The notes: generated from the sequence alone by a model not told the origin. Counted from the stretch's first letter, positions 8,556-20,074 are shown. The stretch: 64,000 nucleotides of DNA from Paenisporosarcina sp049671445 (GCF_049671445.1 NZ_JBATUX010000018.1:7120-71119), one strand, 5' to 3'. Numbers and translations: made by a program.

Positions 8556-10235
8556 GTGTATAACATTCATTACAGCCAAACTGATGAGACCATTTTATTT
8601 GCAGTAGAAGAATTAAGGAGACTCATATTACAAGCAGGCTACGAAGCGTCCCCCCAGCTCCAATCCGAATGGAGTAATCATAAGAAACAACTTCCGAGAA
8701 TTAACTTGATAACAGCAAGTGACTATCAAAAAGTTAAAAATCATAAAGAAATTCTTTTAATTCAAAAGGATGGATTCGCTATTGTACGTTCTTCTAAAGA
8801 TACATGGATTATTGGAAATGAACCACGCGCTCTTTTATACGGCGCCTATTCCTATATGAAACAACAATTTGGCTATCGTTTTGTCATGTTGGATTCTGAA
8901 GAATATGGTGAACCTCCACTTACAGAAAATCTTTATATCCACGAACCGATGTTTACTAGAAGAGGAACAATTATCGAGACGATAAATAATCCGACGTATA
9001 TTAATTCTCTCATTGATTGGGGAGTGAAGAATGGCCAAAATGAGTGCTTTTTCACATTCTTTTTATGGGATGAGTTGAAACCGCATATTACGGATGCTTT
9101 AAAAAAACGTGGAGTTCAAGTGACTCTCGGCGGTCATAGTTTAAGCTACTTATTGCGTGGTTTAATACCTGTAGAAAATGAATCGAATTCTCATCCTGTG
9201 AAAAACCTTACATTCTTTTCGGAGCATTCTCCATTACAACAACAAGTAATTGAACGAATCGTAGCTATTTGTCAGGAAAATGAAGTAGTGACTAGGATTT
9301 CTTTGTGGCCAGAAGATATCGGAGTTGATCGGAAAACTTCTGTTGAATTTCTACAGAATTATATTCGTTTTACTGAGAAATTGAGAGAAGCATTTGTGAA
9401 GCAAAAGATGGCTATTGAAGTAGAGTATATCGTCTACAATGCAGGGTTAGCTTGGAATATGCTTGAACGAGATGGCACAAAAGCTTCAAGTCAAGTCGAT
9501 GGACTCTATGCATACTGGGGAAGAGATTATTCAACTGGCATTCATAGCGAAGAACCAAATCAACAGCGTGCGTACAACACATTACAAGATTGGCGCACTA
9601 GAATTGCAGAGAAAGGTCGAACGCTCACGGTCTTAGAATATTATAGTGATCATTTTATGTTAAGTGAACTGTTCCCGCCGCTGATGAACAGAATTGAACA
9701 AGATTTGAAAGAGTATAAACAACTCGGCGTCTCTGGCGTCTTGAATTTAATTGTTCCTATTCACAAGAAACCGCATGATCCTGATCAAAAATGGACCTAT
9801 CCGTGGAAATGGATTCATCACATGAACAACTATGTTTACTTAAGGTTGGCTTGGGGTGAGAGTTTCGAAACCGTAATGGAAGAATACTTTGATTTGTTTG
9901 ATCAAGAGAGAGAATCGTTTCATCAAATGCTTCGCACCTTGGAAAAACTTATTGCGGCACACACGAAATGGAATGTTCCTCTTTTTCCAGCGAGAGTCGT
10001 GGATCCCGAAAAGGTAAAAAAAGCTAACGATATAGCACAGATTGTAGAAGATTTACGTCAAATACAAGACTATGTATCGAGCTTGGATTTGACGCAGATA
10101 GAATCTCTATTACCTCTCCATCATGAAGACCAATTTTTTTCATTAACACCTAACGAAATGATGTTGGTGTACGTCTATTATGTAAAAACATTTTCTGAGA
10201 CCTATTTAGCAGAATGGGAGTCGAAGCTTCACTGA
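8556..10235 (+). CDS. Putative glycoside hydrolase, alpha-glucuronidase/DUF4838-like
   Basis: A 559-aa protein without signal peptide. The N-terminal 110 residues look like the beta/alpha domain that precedes GH20 and GH67 catalytic barrels, ending in the typical ALLYGAYSYMKQQFGYRF. A barrel-like part follows, with GVQVTLGGHSLSYLL, ISLWPEDIGVD and AYWGRDYST, resembling DUF4838 proteins, which are distantly related to alpha-glucuronidases. I infer that it attacks an internalised uronic-acid or aminosugar oligosaccharide; catalytic acids are not assigned. The start is GTG at 8556, after GGGAAGGTG. An FAD oxidoreductase gene follows by 30 bases. Confidence 0.6.
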   Translation: MYNIHYSQTDETILFAVEELRRLILQAGYEASPQLQSEWSNHKKQLPRINLITASDYQKVKNHKEILLIQKDGFAIVRSSKDTWIIGNEPRALLYGAYSYMKQQFGYRFVMLDSEEYGEPPLTENLYIHEPMFTRRGTIIETINNPTYINSLIDWGVKNGQNECFFTFFLWDELKPHITDALKKRGVQVTLGGHSLSYLLRGLIPVENESNSHPVKNLTFFSEHSPLQQQVIERIVAICQENEVVTRISLWPEDIGVDRKTSVEFLQNYIRFTEKLREAFVKQKMAIEVEYIVYNAGLAWNMLERDGTKASSQVDGLYAYWGRDYSTGIHSEEPNQQRAYNTLQDWRTRIAEKGRTLTVLEYYSDHFMLSELFPPLMNRIEQDLKEYKQLGVSGVLNLIVPIHKKPHDPDQKWTYPWKWIHHMNNYVYLRLAWGESFETVMEEYFDLFDQERESFHQMLRTLEKLIAAHTKWNVPLFPARVVDPEKVKKANDIAQIVEDLRQIQDYVSSLDLTQIESLLPLHHEDQFFSLTPNEMMLVYVYYVKTFSETYLAEWESKLH

Positions 10236-10265
10236 CCACATGAATAAAAGAATGGAGGTCTTTCA

Positions 10266-11858
<1,593 letters not shown>

Positions 11859-11880
11859 ACCGAATAGAATATTGACCATG

Positions 11881-11907
11881 AAAAAAGCCCACCGATAAAA
11901 TGGGCTT
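11881..11907 (-). terminator. Rho-independent terminator of the ABC ATPase gene
   Basis: Arms AAGCCCA and TGGGCTT with a 9-base loop. Read on the - strand the stem runs into a T tract (TTTTTTC). It lies immediately after the stop of the - strand ATPase gene and may also slow + strand transcription from the FAD oxidoreductase gene. Confidence 0.8.
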
Positions 11908-11912
11908 ATGTT

Positions 11913-13010
11913 TTATCGAATACGATTTTCTGTTTCTTTATCGAAGAAATGTGCTTTTGTTAGATCAAACGAAAGAGGCATCACTGTCTCAGGTTCAGCT
12001 GTAGCATCTGCATGTATACGGGCTACAAATGGTTGACCTTCAAGAGAAGAATACAACATGAGCTCAGCACCTGTTAGTTCAGATACTTCTACTTTCGAAT
12101 CTATTGTTGTATCTGGGAAACGAGCAAGAGCATCTAAATCACCATATATATGTTCAGGTCTCAAACCAAGAATAAGGTCTTTCCCATTGTATCCTTGAGC
12201 GTCTAATAGAGTGAGTTTATCTTGTGAAACTTTCAGAGAAACTTGGCCAATAGTAAAGTGACCATCTACTAGTTTTCCTTCGAAGAAATTCATAGCAGGA
12301 GATCCAATGAACCCCCCAACAAAGACATTATCGGGATTTTCATAAACCTCTTTTGGAGATCCTATTTGTTGGATGAAACCATCTTTCATTACGACAAGGC
12401 GAGTTGCCATCGTCATAGCTTCTGTTTGGTCATGTGTCACATATACGGTGGTTGTTTTTAATCTTAGATGCAATTTAGCAATTTCAGCACGCATCTGCAC
12501 TCGTAATTTTGCATCTAAGTTTGATAAAGGTTCATCCATTAAAAAGAGTTTAGCATCACGTACAATTGCACGTCCAAGAGCTACTCGTTGACGTTGTCCG
12601 CCAGATAATGCTTTTGGTTTCTTCTCTAAATAATTTTGTAAACCTAGAATCTCAGCAGCGTTTTGAACGCGGTCATCAATCTCTTTTTTAGGAAATTTTC
12701 GAAGTTTTAATCCGAATGCCATATTCTCGTAGACAGACATGTGTGGATATAGAGCATAGTTTTGGAAAACCATGGCGATATCACGATCTTTAGAAGCCAC
12801 GTCATTGACTACTTTTCCTTCAATGCGAAATTCACCAGATGTGATTTCTTCAAGTCCAGCAATCATGCGAAGAGTCGTTGATTTTCCGCAACCTGATGGG
12901 CCTACTAAAACAATGAATTCTTGATCCTCTATATGTAAGTTGAAATCAGAGACTGCGGTGTACTTGCCGTCATAGACCTTGTTTATGTTTTCTAGCACGA
13001 ATTTACTCAT
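11913..13010 (-). CDS. msmX: Multi-sugar ABC transporter ATP-binding protein, MsmX/UgpC type
   Basis: A 365-aa ATPase of the CUT1 sugar-importer group. Walker A is GPSGCGKSTT (about residues 37-46), the Q-loop lies in MVFQNYALYPH, the ABC signature is LSGGQRQRVALGRA, Walker B is LFLMDEP, and a TOBE domain fills the C terminus. No permease or binding-protein genes are next to it, which fits MsmX, a shared ATPase that energises several sugar importers in Bacillus. The pairing with a PucR-type gene upstream matches the yxkF-msmX pair of B. subtilis. Ribosome site AAAGGGG precedes the ATG. Confidence 0.9.
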   Translation of the reverse strand: MSKFVLENINKVYDGKYTAVSDFNLHIEDQEFIVLVGPSGCGKSTTLRMIAGLEEITSGEFRIEGKVVNDVASKDRDIAMVFQNYALYPHMSVYENMAFGLKLRKFPKKEIDDRVQNAAEILGLQNYLEKKPKALSGGQRQRVALGRAIVRDAKLFLMDEPLSNLDAKLRVQMRAEIAKLHLRLKTTTVYVTHDQTEAMTMATRLVVMKDGFIQQIGSPKEVYENPDNVFVGGFIGSPAMNFFEGKLVDGHFTIGQVSLKVSQDKLTLLDAQGYNGKDLILGLRPEHIYGDLDALARFPDTTIDSKVEVSELTGAELMLYSSLEGQPFVARIHADATAEPETVMPLSFDLTKAHFFDKETENRIR

Positions 13011-13114
13011 ACAAACACCCCTTTGAAATGATTACTTGTATCTTAACAATAGGGGTGGAGGGAGGGTATGGACGATGTGCACAATATTTAACATTTCACT
13101 TAGTGCATGTTGGA

Positions 13115-14011
13115 TTAATACTTCTCCCCAATTAAGCTTGCGCAATAAGCAACTAGTGCTCCATCAAATTGACGCACCGGGATTCCTGTAATGTTGTGAA
13201 ATTTAGCCAAACGATACTGAAGAGTATTTCTATGAATATGGAGCTTCTTTGCTGTAATAGATGCATTGAATCCATTTTCGAAAAAAAGCTGAACCGTCTG
13301 CAGAAGTTCTAAATCATAATCAATGGGAATTAATATTTCTTTAACAAGCACATGTTTCATCTCTTCAGACATTTCCTTGATGAGATGAAACGGAAAAGAA
13401 TTCTCCATGGTATAGATTCGTTCAGCTCGGTGGTTCTCCATGCTATTGAGAAACCAATCTTTCTCTGTTGAAAAATGCTGGGGGAACTGAGAATTAACTG
13501 TCTGGAATTTTCCGATGTACAGCTTCGCTTTACTATAAAAATCGCTTTCCAGTGCAGCAATAAAGGAAGAAAAATCTTCAACAGTGCAAATATAAGTTGT
13601 TTGTTTTTCAATCAAATAGGCACTTTGAGATGAGATAAATAGAAGTTGCATGGAGTCTCCAAAAAAAGCTTGGCAAGCTTCAGCTAAATCTGCTTCGTTT
13701 ACATTGTTTTCTTTGAAATATAGTTGAATAATCCGAACAGACTCTTCTTCATTTATTGGAGAAAGACCTCTAGATTCGAGAAAATGAAGCCATTTTGTTG
13801 AAGTTAAATCATTAATCGCAGAACGGGATTTGATTTCCGTGTAGATGGAAGAGAGAAGAGCATACTCTCGGTTGGATACTTCAGTTTTTCGAATGCTAAT
13901 CCAAGTGTTTGTCTGTGGATTGTGGAACGTATATTCATCTTCATTTAATTTTGCTGGATATTCGGATAGTAAATGGAGAGATGGAAAGAGTGTCATCAAG
14001 TTAATAGTCAC
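13115..14011 (-). CDS. PucR/CdaR-type transcriptional regulator (YxkF-like)
   Basis: A 298-aa protein with the C-terminal PucR-type helix-turn-helix: FENGFNASITAKKLHIHRNT followed by LQYRLAKFHNITG, about residues 240-275. The N-terminal 230 residues have no motif I can name and are probably a sensing domain. It lies 104 bases upstream of the MsmX-like gene on the same strand, so it probably controls or accompanies it. The GTG start at 14011 is supported by AAAAGGAG eight bases before it. Related to YxkF of B. subtilis by context and C-terminal domain. Confidence 0.75.
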   Translation of the reverse strand: MTINLMTLFPSLHLLSEYPAKLNEDEYTFHNPQTNTWISIRKTEVSNREYALLSSIYTEIKSRSAINDLTSTKWLHFLESRGLSPINEEESVRIIQLYFKENNVNEADLAEACQAFFGDSMQLLFISSQSAYLIEKQTTYICTVEDFSSFIAALESDFYSKAKLYIGKFQTVNSQFPQHFSTEKDWFLNSMENHRAERIYTMENSFPFHLIKEMSEEMKHVLVKEILIPIDYDLELLQTVQLFFENGFNASITAKKLHIHRNTLQYRLAKFHNITGIPVRQFDGALVAYCASLIGEKY

Positions 14012-14189
14012 GTCAGGAATTCTCCTTTTCTATCAAACTAAATATATGTTCATTTAACCATATTAGTAATTGTAAAGGAAGGAAGTGATTAGTAGGAATA
14101 GTACGACTTGAAGTGACTGAATATTGGGATAAATTTCATTTGTGAAAGTATGATCTTATTTAAATAAAATCCACTAGGAGTGAATCATA

Positions 14190-17100
14190 TTGAAGTCTAA
14201 CTATCGATTAGTAAAGCTACTCTTTTTATCCATTATCATCTTAATCGGGAGCTTACCTGTAATGCCAGCTGCCACCTTAGCAAAAGAATATAATTTAGCT
14301 ATTGAGAATTCTACTTTCGAAGAACCCAATCAAATTCCCGGTTGGAAGGTTTTGACGGGAGTGGGAACCATCTCTTCAGATAATAAGGTAGATGGAAATA
14401 ACAGTATGCAGATATTTTCCCAAGAAAATTTAATTCGTTTAAAAAGTGATCGTTTTCCTATTTCAGAAGGTAATTTTGAACTTTCAGCTAAGCATTATGT
14501 GCAAAATTTTGTAGAGGGTTCAATAGATTATAAAGTCACTTTTTATGATACAGAAGGAAATATATTAGAAACAAGTCTTTATCCGGTCACTATATCTGAC
14601 AATGATCAATGGGTTGATTCGGGGCTAGACGTAGTAGCACCTGAGCAAACAGCAAAGGCGGAAATTGTCGTTGAGAGTTCTGCTTCGGAGCCTTTCCTAA
14701 TATTTGTTGATCAATTAGAGGTTGAAAAAACTACGGATGGACAACAACTTCAACTGACTAATAGTAGTTTTGAGGAATCTGTTGTAATTCCAGGATGGAT
14801 TACATCAGGAACTTTACTGACATCTACGCCTTTTGAAGGCCCGAACCGTTTACGCTTAAAAGACTATTCAAATCTCGTTCAAACGCAAGCCAAATCGAAT
14901 CGGATTCCAGTAGCTGCTAACCATAGCTATAAGGCCACAGCAGAGATGAATGTTATTACACAAAGCCACTCTGTAGAATTCGCACTTTCATTCTACGATG
15001 ACAAAAATGTGTTAGTCGGTTTTAAAAACGAGTTGCATAAAGGTAAAGCTGGTCTTGGCTGGCAGGAAATTATCTTAGAAGCAGATGCGCCTGCAGAAGC
15101 AGTCACTATGCAAATATCCTTTAACTCAGGAAAAATCAGTTTAACAGATGTTTACTTTGATAATGTCTTTTTAACTGAACAGGCACCTGAACCCCCTGTC
15201 GAAGACATTTTCGAAGTTCTTGTAAACGCAGGGTTTGAAATTCCAGTTAATAGCGACGGGTCGGTGCCAGGATGGAATGTAGAAAATGGATTAACAGGAG
15301 TTACGACGAATAATTCTGTCTATCATAGTGGTAATCAAAGTCTCCATTTCAAAGACACTTCTGATCAAACAGGTCTCAGAGTCTTAAGTAATAAAATTGC
15401 TGTCGAACCAGGAGCCTCTTATTTGGCAAAAGGTATGACTCATGTAATCCAGCAATCACATAATATCGTTTTTGAAGTTCATTATTATGATAGTGAAAAC
15501 AATGAACTAGTGGATGAAGTGAAGTTTGAACTGTTTGGAAATTTACCGAAAAATCAATGGGATGAAATAAAGGTTTTCACTGATGCTCCAGCTAACGCAT
15601 CTTATGCAAGACTCGCCCTTTATTCAGGTGGAATTAGTCTGACGGAAACATATTTTGATGATATCTCATGGGAGTTAGCTGAAGAGGAGTTAGCATTAGA
15701 TCGTGAGTATGAAACACCAGCAAATTTAGGGAAAATGGTTCAGGTCCAATTAGGACAAGCATCTGTTATTCAAGAAAATAGCAAGGGAGAAAATGAGGTC
15801 TATTACCACTCAAATGGTCTACCAGGGACATTCTCTGTTTTAGATGCTGAAACAGGTGAGATTAAATTTTCTCAAGTAATTGAAGCGACAGAGGCCTTAT
15901 GGGCAATGACGGTTGGCTATGATAAAAATGTTTATTTTGCTGGAACAGCTAATGGAAAACTATATCGCTATCTACCTGAATTAAAGGTTGTTGAAGAACT
16001 AGGAGTCAATCCTTCTGATGACTGGGTATGGGATATTGAAGCTTCCGAAGACGGTAAAATATATGGGACTACCTATCCAAATGCTAGCGTCTTTGAATAT
16101 GACATTGCCACTGGTCAATTCAGAAATTATGGTACTGCAAAAGAGGGACAACAATACGCGAGAGGTCTTGCTGTAAATGAAGAGTTTATTTACGTGGGAA
16201 TTGGAACGACAAAACATTTGATTAAAATTAATCGAGTGACAGGTGAGAAAGAAGAAGTATTAATTGAGGGACATTCCGGTCAATCTGGCATGATTGAAAA
16301 TATTACGATCATCAAAGATAAATTGTTTGTTTCGGTAGGTTCCATAACAATGCTCGTGATTGATCCGAATACAAATGAGATTCTTCATACATTTAAATAT
16401 AGCAATAAAGTTTCAAATCCTTCGCCATACAATGAAAATCTTATTTATTACAAATTTGAAAATCAATTGTATCAATATGATTTTAGCCTGAACGAGTCCA
16501 AAGTTATTGAGAACATACCTTTATTACCAGACACTGTTCGAGTGAAGGATATGGAGTGGCTTACGTTAACTAGTGGAGAAATTGTCTTAGCAATGGTTAC
16601 TCAGTACGGTGAGTATATGTTATTTAATCCAGAAACAAATGAGGTCAGATTTATTGCGCTTGATATTTCATCACAGGCTGTCGCTATCCAGTCACTTAAA
16701 GCAGGATTTGACGGGAAGTTATACATGGGTGGTTATCAGCGGGGAATGAGTATTTATAATCCATTCTCTCAAGAAATAGAAGTTAACCTTCCAACCTTTG
16801 CGCAACCTGAAGAAATAGGGTTTTTAAATGATAAGGTCTACTATGGAACGTATGTTGGAGCGAGAATGTATAGTTACGATCCACTTAAGGAAATTGATTT
16901 AAATTCGAATCCTTCATTTGAATATGATATTGAAGATCACCAAGATCGCCCATTTGCGATAACTTCCGGTGACAATAAATTATTTGTAGGGACGGTACCA
17001 GATTACGGCGTTCTTGGTGGTGCTCTAGCAATTTTTGATGAACAATCAGATTCGTGGTCTCAGTACCGGAACATTGTCCAAGATCAAAGTACTATTGGAC

Positions 17101-18173
17101 TGGCTTATAAAGATGGAAAACTGTATGGGAGCACTTCTGTATGGGGTGGTTTAGGAATTAATCCGAAAGCGGAAGAGGCGAAAATTTTCGTATGGGATGT
17201 TGCAAAAGGTGAGAAAATCGATGAATTTACAGTGGATATCCCAGGCATTGATGAGACACCAAAAATGATTGGTGAAATATCATTTGGTCCTGATGGCAAC
17301 CTTTGGGGTGCTGTAGATGGGACAATCTTTGCGGTGAATCCTGAAACAAAAGAAGTCGTAAAGAGCAAGGTGATTAGACCAAGTCTATACAATAGTAGCA
17401 AATGGTTACCGTACCGATTAGAGTGGGCTCCAGATGGTATGTTATATACGACGCTAGCTCGTAAACTTATAGCCATCGATCCAGAAACACTTGCTTATAA
17501 AGTTCTTGTGGAAGATTTCATGAACAACATGACTCTCGGTATTGATGGCAGTATTTACTACGCACTTGGTAATGAGTTGCATCAAATCAAAGTTCAAGAA
17601 ACAGACGCGACATTAAAATCAATTGCCTTAGATGGAACTGTTATTCCATCCTTTTCACCTGGCACGACGAACTATACACTGTTTGCAGATCAAAAAGATA
17701 AATTGGAAGTACTAGCAAATCAATCTGGTGCTGATGTTGACATGGTTGATGGAGAAAATTCCACGACAATTGTTGTAACTGGTACAGATGGTAAATCTGA
17801 AAAAGAGTATACAATTACTTGGAAGCAAACATACGCAATGGATGTCAAGAATACCTTTGTAAACAAAGATGGAAAAGGAATCAATCAGTTGACAGCAAGT
17901 GAAATGATTGTTGCTGAAATAGAAGTAACCAATAAAAAAACAATCAATCAAGATATTCTCGTAATGATGGAACTTCTAAATGAAAAGGGTCAAATTGTTG
18001 ATGTTTCGCGTATTTCAAGAACCATTCCGAAAAATAAGACAATGAAGATGTCTACAAAACTTAAACTTCCGGAGATGATTGAAGGATACACAGTGAAAGT
18101 AACGGCATGGGAAGGGAAAAAAGATGGTGAAAATCTAATTCCGTTATCCGATGAGTTTATAATCACTGACTAA
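14190..18173 (+). CDS. Secreted multidomain protein: three binding modules, beta-propeller, cadherin-like domain
   Basis: A 1327-aa protein starting at a TTG with AGGAG nine bases before it. Residues 1-31 are a signal peptide. Three carbohydrate-binding-module-like beta-sandwiches follow, at about 35-180, 187-335 and 343-500; each begins with N(S/A)xFE and contains (I/V)PGW, followed by a pattern like YFDNVFLTE. Residues 510-1130 form repeated blades of an NHL/lyase-type propeller (repeats such as DGKIYGTTYP, DGKLYMGGY, DGNLWGAVDG, DGMLYTTLA). Residues 1137-1225 are a cadherin-like beta-sandwich, and the rest is a final beta domain. No sortase motif is seen, so it is released or held by its binding modules. 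Its place beside the sugar operon suggests glycan capture; enzymatic activity is possible but unproven. Confidence 0.75.
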   Translation: MKSNYRLVKLLFLSIIILIGSLPVMPAATLAKEYNLAIENSTFEEPNQIPGWKVLTGVGTISSDNKVDGNNSMQIFSQENLIRLKSDRFPISEGNFELSAKHYVQNFVEGSIDYKVTFYDTEGNILETSLYPVTISDNDQWVDSGLDVVAPEQTAKAEIVVESSASEPFLIFVDQLEVEKTTDGQQLQLTNSSFEESVVIPGWITSGTLLTSTPFEGPNRLRLKDYSNLVQTQAKSNRIPVAANHSYKATAEMNVITQSHSVEFALSFYDDKNVLVGFKNELHKGKAGLGWQEIILEADAPAEAVTMQISFNSGKISLTDVYFDNVFLTEQAPEPPVEDIFEVLVNAGFEIPVNSDGSVPGWNVENGLTGVTTNNSVYHSGNQSLHFKDTSDQTGLRVLSNKIAVEPGASYLAKGMTHVIQQSHNIVFEVHYYDSENNELVDEVKFELFGNLPKNQWDEIKVFTDAPANASYARLALYSGGISLTETYFDDISWELAEEELALDREYETPANLGKMVQVQLGQASVIQENSKGENEVYYHSNGLPGTFSVLDAETGEIKFSQVIEATEALWAMTVGYDKNVYFAGTANGKLYRYLPELKVVEELGVNPSDDWVWDIEASEDGKIYGTTYPNASVFEYDIATGQFRNYGTAKEGQQYARGLAVNEEFIYVGIGTTKHLIKINRVTGEKEEVLIEGHSGQSGMIENITIIKDKLFVSVGSITMLVIDPNTNEILHTFKYSNKVSNPSPYNENLIYYKFENQLYQYDFSLNESKVIENIPLLPDTVRVKDMEWLTLTSGEIVLAMVTQYGEYMLFNPETNEVRFIALDISSQAVAIQSLKAGFDGKLYMGGYQRGMSIYNPFSQEIEVNLPTFAQPEEIGFLNDKVYYGTYVGARMYSYDPLKEIDLNSNPSFEYDIEDHQDRPFAITSGDNKLFVGTVPDYGVLGGALAIFDEQSDSWSQYRNIVQDQSTIGLAYKDGKLYGSTSVWGGLGINPKAEEAKIFVWDVAKGEKIDEFTVDIPGIDETPKMIGEISFGPDGNLWGAVDGTIFAVNPETKEVVKSKVIRPSLYNSSKWLPYRLEWAPDGMLYTTLARKLIAIDPETLAYKVLVEDFMNNMTLGIDGSIYYALGNELHQIKVQETDATLKSIALDGTVIPSFSPGTTNYTLFADQKDKLEVLANQSGADVDMVDGENSTTIVVTGTDGKSEKEYTITWKQTYAMDVKNTFVNKDGKGINQLTASEMIVAEIEVTNKKTINQDILVMMELLNEKGQIVDVSRISRTIPKNKTMKMSTKLKLPEMIEGYTVKVTAWEGKKDGENLIPLSDEFIITD

Positions 18174-18180
18174 ATACTTG

Positions 18181-18224
18181 AGAAACCGCGTGAGAGAAAC
18201 CAATCTCATTGCGGTTTCTTTTAA
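18181..18224 (+). terminator. Rho-independent terminator
   Basis: Outer arms AGAAACCGC and GCGGTTTCT enclose an inner TGAGA/TCTCA stem; TTTT and an A-rich stretch follow. It ends the transcript of the secreted propeller protein. Confidence 0.85.
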
Positions 18225-18296
18225 AAAAATTGGAAGAATAGTGTGTGTTTCAATGAAGAATAAAGGAATGATTGCCTAACGAAAGAAGGGAATACG

Positions 18297-19067
18297 ATGA
18301 ATATAATCGTACTAGAAGATTATCAAGCTATGAGCGAGCAAGCAGCAAAACTGGTTGAAGAACAAATTAAATTAAATTCACACTCTGTGCTTGGGCTATC
18401 GACAGGATCAACGCCTTTGGGTCTTTATGAATGCCTTATTAATGGATTCAAGGAGAGAGAAATATCTTATCAGCATGTGACAACCTTCAATTTAGATGAA
18501 TACCTTGGTTTGGGAAAAAACCATCCGAATAGTTATCACACGTTTATAAATGAGCGATTATTTCAACATATTGATATTGAACAAGAGAATACCCATATTC
18601 CAAATGGAATGGCTTCATCGATTGAAAAGGAGTGTGTCCGTTATGAGGATTTACTCGATAATGTAGGACCTATCGATCTTCAAATTTTAGGAATCGGAAC
18701 AAATGGCCATATTGGATTCAATGAGCCTGGAACTAGTGAGTTTAGTAAAACGCATGTTGTAAAATTAGATGAAACAACTCGACAAAACAATGCTCGTTTC
18801 TTTGATTCTAAAGAAGACATTCCTAACCACGCCATTACTATGGGGATTGCCTCCATTTTAAAAAGTAAACAGATTTTATTACTTGCGTCCGGTGAAAAGA
18901 AAGCTAGTGCGGTTAAACAGTTACTGAGTAAAGAGATTGATGCAAACTTTCCAGCATCTTGGTTATGGCAACATGAAAATGTCACGTTATTGGTTGACCA
19001 GGATGCATATAAATTAATTGGAAATAGGAATGGCTCTGAAGGTTATTCAACACAAAAAAATAACTAA
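18297..19067 (+). CDS. nagB: Glucosamine-6-phosphate deaminase
   Basis: A 256-aa enzyme that converts glucosamine-6-phosphate to fructose-6-phosphate and ammonia. The phosphate-binding LSTGSTPLGLY, the NLDEYLGL motif with the catalytic aspartate, and GIGTNGHIGFNEPG with the catalytic histidine are all present. It stands alone between two terminators, without nagA, so it has its own transcript. Its place after the sugar locus may mean that an aminosugar enters the pathway, but nagB is also needed for ordinary wall-sugar balance. Confidence 0.97.
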   Translation: MNIIVLEDYQAMSEQAAKLVEEQIKLNSHSVLGLSTGSTPLGLYECLINGFKEREISYQHVTTFNLDEYLGLGKNHPNSYHTFINERLFQHIDIEQENTHIPNGMASSIEKECVRYEDLLDNVGPIDLQILGIGTNGHIGFNEPGTSEFSKTHVVKLDETTRQNNARFFDSKEDIPNHAITMGIASILKSKQILLLASGEKKASAVKQLLSKEIDANFPASWLWQHENVTLLVDQDAYKLIGNRNGSEGYSTQKNN

Positions 19068-19106
19068 ACAGCTTATTAGGTGGAAACATCTAGCAAGCTG
19101 TTTTTA
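19066..19106 (+). terminator. Rho-independent terminator of nagB
   Basis: Arms AAACAGCTT and AAGCTGTTT, the first overlapping the nagB stop codon, followed by a T tract. Confidence 0.85.
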
Positions 19107-19228
19107 TTAATTAAAACGTTTCTCCTAGGAAGTGAGAGAAATAGTTTTACTGTCTACTAAAACGAATTTATGTAAAAATAGATACTAGAATGAAATAGAA
19201 AATCTTTACAACATGAAGGGAGCCGTTT

Positions 19229-19687
19229 ATGAAGATTCAAACCACACGTTTTGGTGAACTAGAACTAGCAGATAGCAGTGTAATCACTTTTAATAAAGGG
19301 ATTCCAGGATTTGAGGAGTCTAAGAAGTATGTATTAATTCCCGCGGATGATAAAGGAGAAACACCATTCTTCTTCTTGCAATCGATAGATATTGAAGAAG
19401 TGAATTTCTTTTTGGTCGATCCTTTCTCGTTTTTTAAGGAATACGACGTTAAACTTGAAGAGCAAATGGTGGAACGCCTTGAATTAGAGAATCCTACCGA
19501 TGCACTCGTCTTAACAACAGTGACAGCTAATGGCAAAATACAAGATGCGACCACTAACTTAAAAGCACCTATTATCATCAATAATAACAAGCAACTAGGT
19601 ATGCAGATTGTACTGGATAATAAAGACTATAAGATTAGGCAGCCATTATTCCAACACAGTGAAAAAGCTGTAGCAAGGCAGGTGTAG
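19229..19687 (+). CDS. fliW: Flagellar assembly factor FliW
   Basis: A 152-aa protein of normal FliW length, with the characteristic start MKIQTTRFGELEL and the GIPGFEE motif (about residues 25-31). FliW binds either flagellin or CsrA. When flagellin is exported, FliW is released to sequester CsrA, which lifts translational repression of hag. The gene is three bases from csrA and just upstream of hag, the same order as in B. subtilis. ATG with GAAGGGAG upstream. Confidence 0.96.
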   Translation: MKIQTTRFGELELADSSVITFNKGIPGFEESKKYVLIPADDKGETPFFFLQSIDIEEVNFFLVDPFSFFKEYDVKLEEQMVERLELENPTDALVLTTVTANGKIQDATTNLKAPIIINNNKQLGMQIVLDNKDYKIRQPLFQHSEKAVARQV

Positions 19688-19690
19688 CAT

Positions 19691-19912
19691 ATGTTAGTGC
19701 TTGGAAGAAAAAAAGGTGAATCCATCATTATTGATGACAACATTGAAATTATCGTTACTGCCATTGAAGGAGATACGATAAAACTCGGTTTTAAAGCACC
19801 AAAGCATATAACCATTCACCGGAAAGAAATATATTTGGAGATTCAAGAAGAGAATCGACTCGCGACTTCAAATGTTATAAATTTGAGTGATTTCTTGAAT
19901 ATGAAACAGTAA
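19691..19912 (+). CDS. csrA: Carbon storage regulator / translational repressor CsrA
   Basis: A 73-aa RNA-binding protein with the canonical start MLVLGRKKGESI and the GDTIKLGFKAP and HRKEIYLEIQEEN segments. It represses hag translation by binding GGA-containing hairpins in the leader and is antagonised by FliW. The next gene, hag, carries two such sites, at 20030-20049 and 20075-20081. A terminator at 19922-19955 separates csrA from hag. Confidence 0.97.
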   Translation: MLVLGRKKGESIIIDDNIEIIVTAIEGDTIKLGFKAPKHITIHRKEIYLEIQEENRLATSNVINLSDFLNMKQ

Positions 19913-19921
19913 TTTCAATGT

Positions 19922-19955
19922 AAAACCTGCAGATAACTTGTAGGTTTTTTATTTT
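19922..19955 (+). terminator. Terminator of fliW-csrA
   Basis: Arms AACCTGCA and TGTAGGTT (one G-T pair) with a seven-base loop and a run of T. Confidence 0.8.
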
Positions 19956-19988
19956 TTAAAAATTAATAGAAATATTTTCAAAAAACGC

Positions 19989-20015
19989 TAAACATTTGTT
20001 GAGAGCCTCCGATAT
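19989..20015 (+). promoter_or_regulatory. Sigma-D promoter of hag
   Basis: TAAA, exactly 15 bases, then TCCGATAT, against the sigma-D consensus TAAA-N15-GCCGATAT (one mismatch). It stands 76 bases before the hag start. Flagellin is a classic SigD target, and sigD is encoded at 57440. Confidence 0.9.
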
Positions 20016-20029
20016 AAATACTGTAAGGA

Positions 20030-20049
20030 AGTTCAAACGGATTTGAACT
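20030..20049 (+). promoter_or_regulatory. CsrA-binding hairpin in the hag leader (upstream site)
   Basis: A perfect eight-base-pair stem, AGTTCAAA/TTTGAACT, presents CGGA in its four-base loop, the preferred CsrA geometry. It matches the upstream binding site known in the B. subtilis hag leader. Confidence 0.75.
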
Positions 20050-20074
20050 CTTGCAAAAAAACAAAAAACATTAC

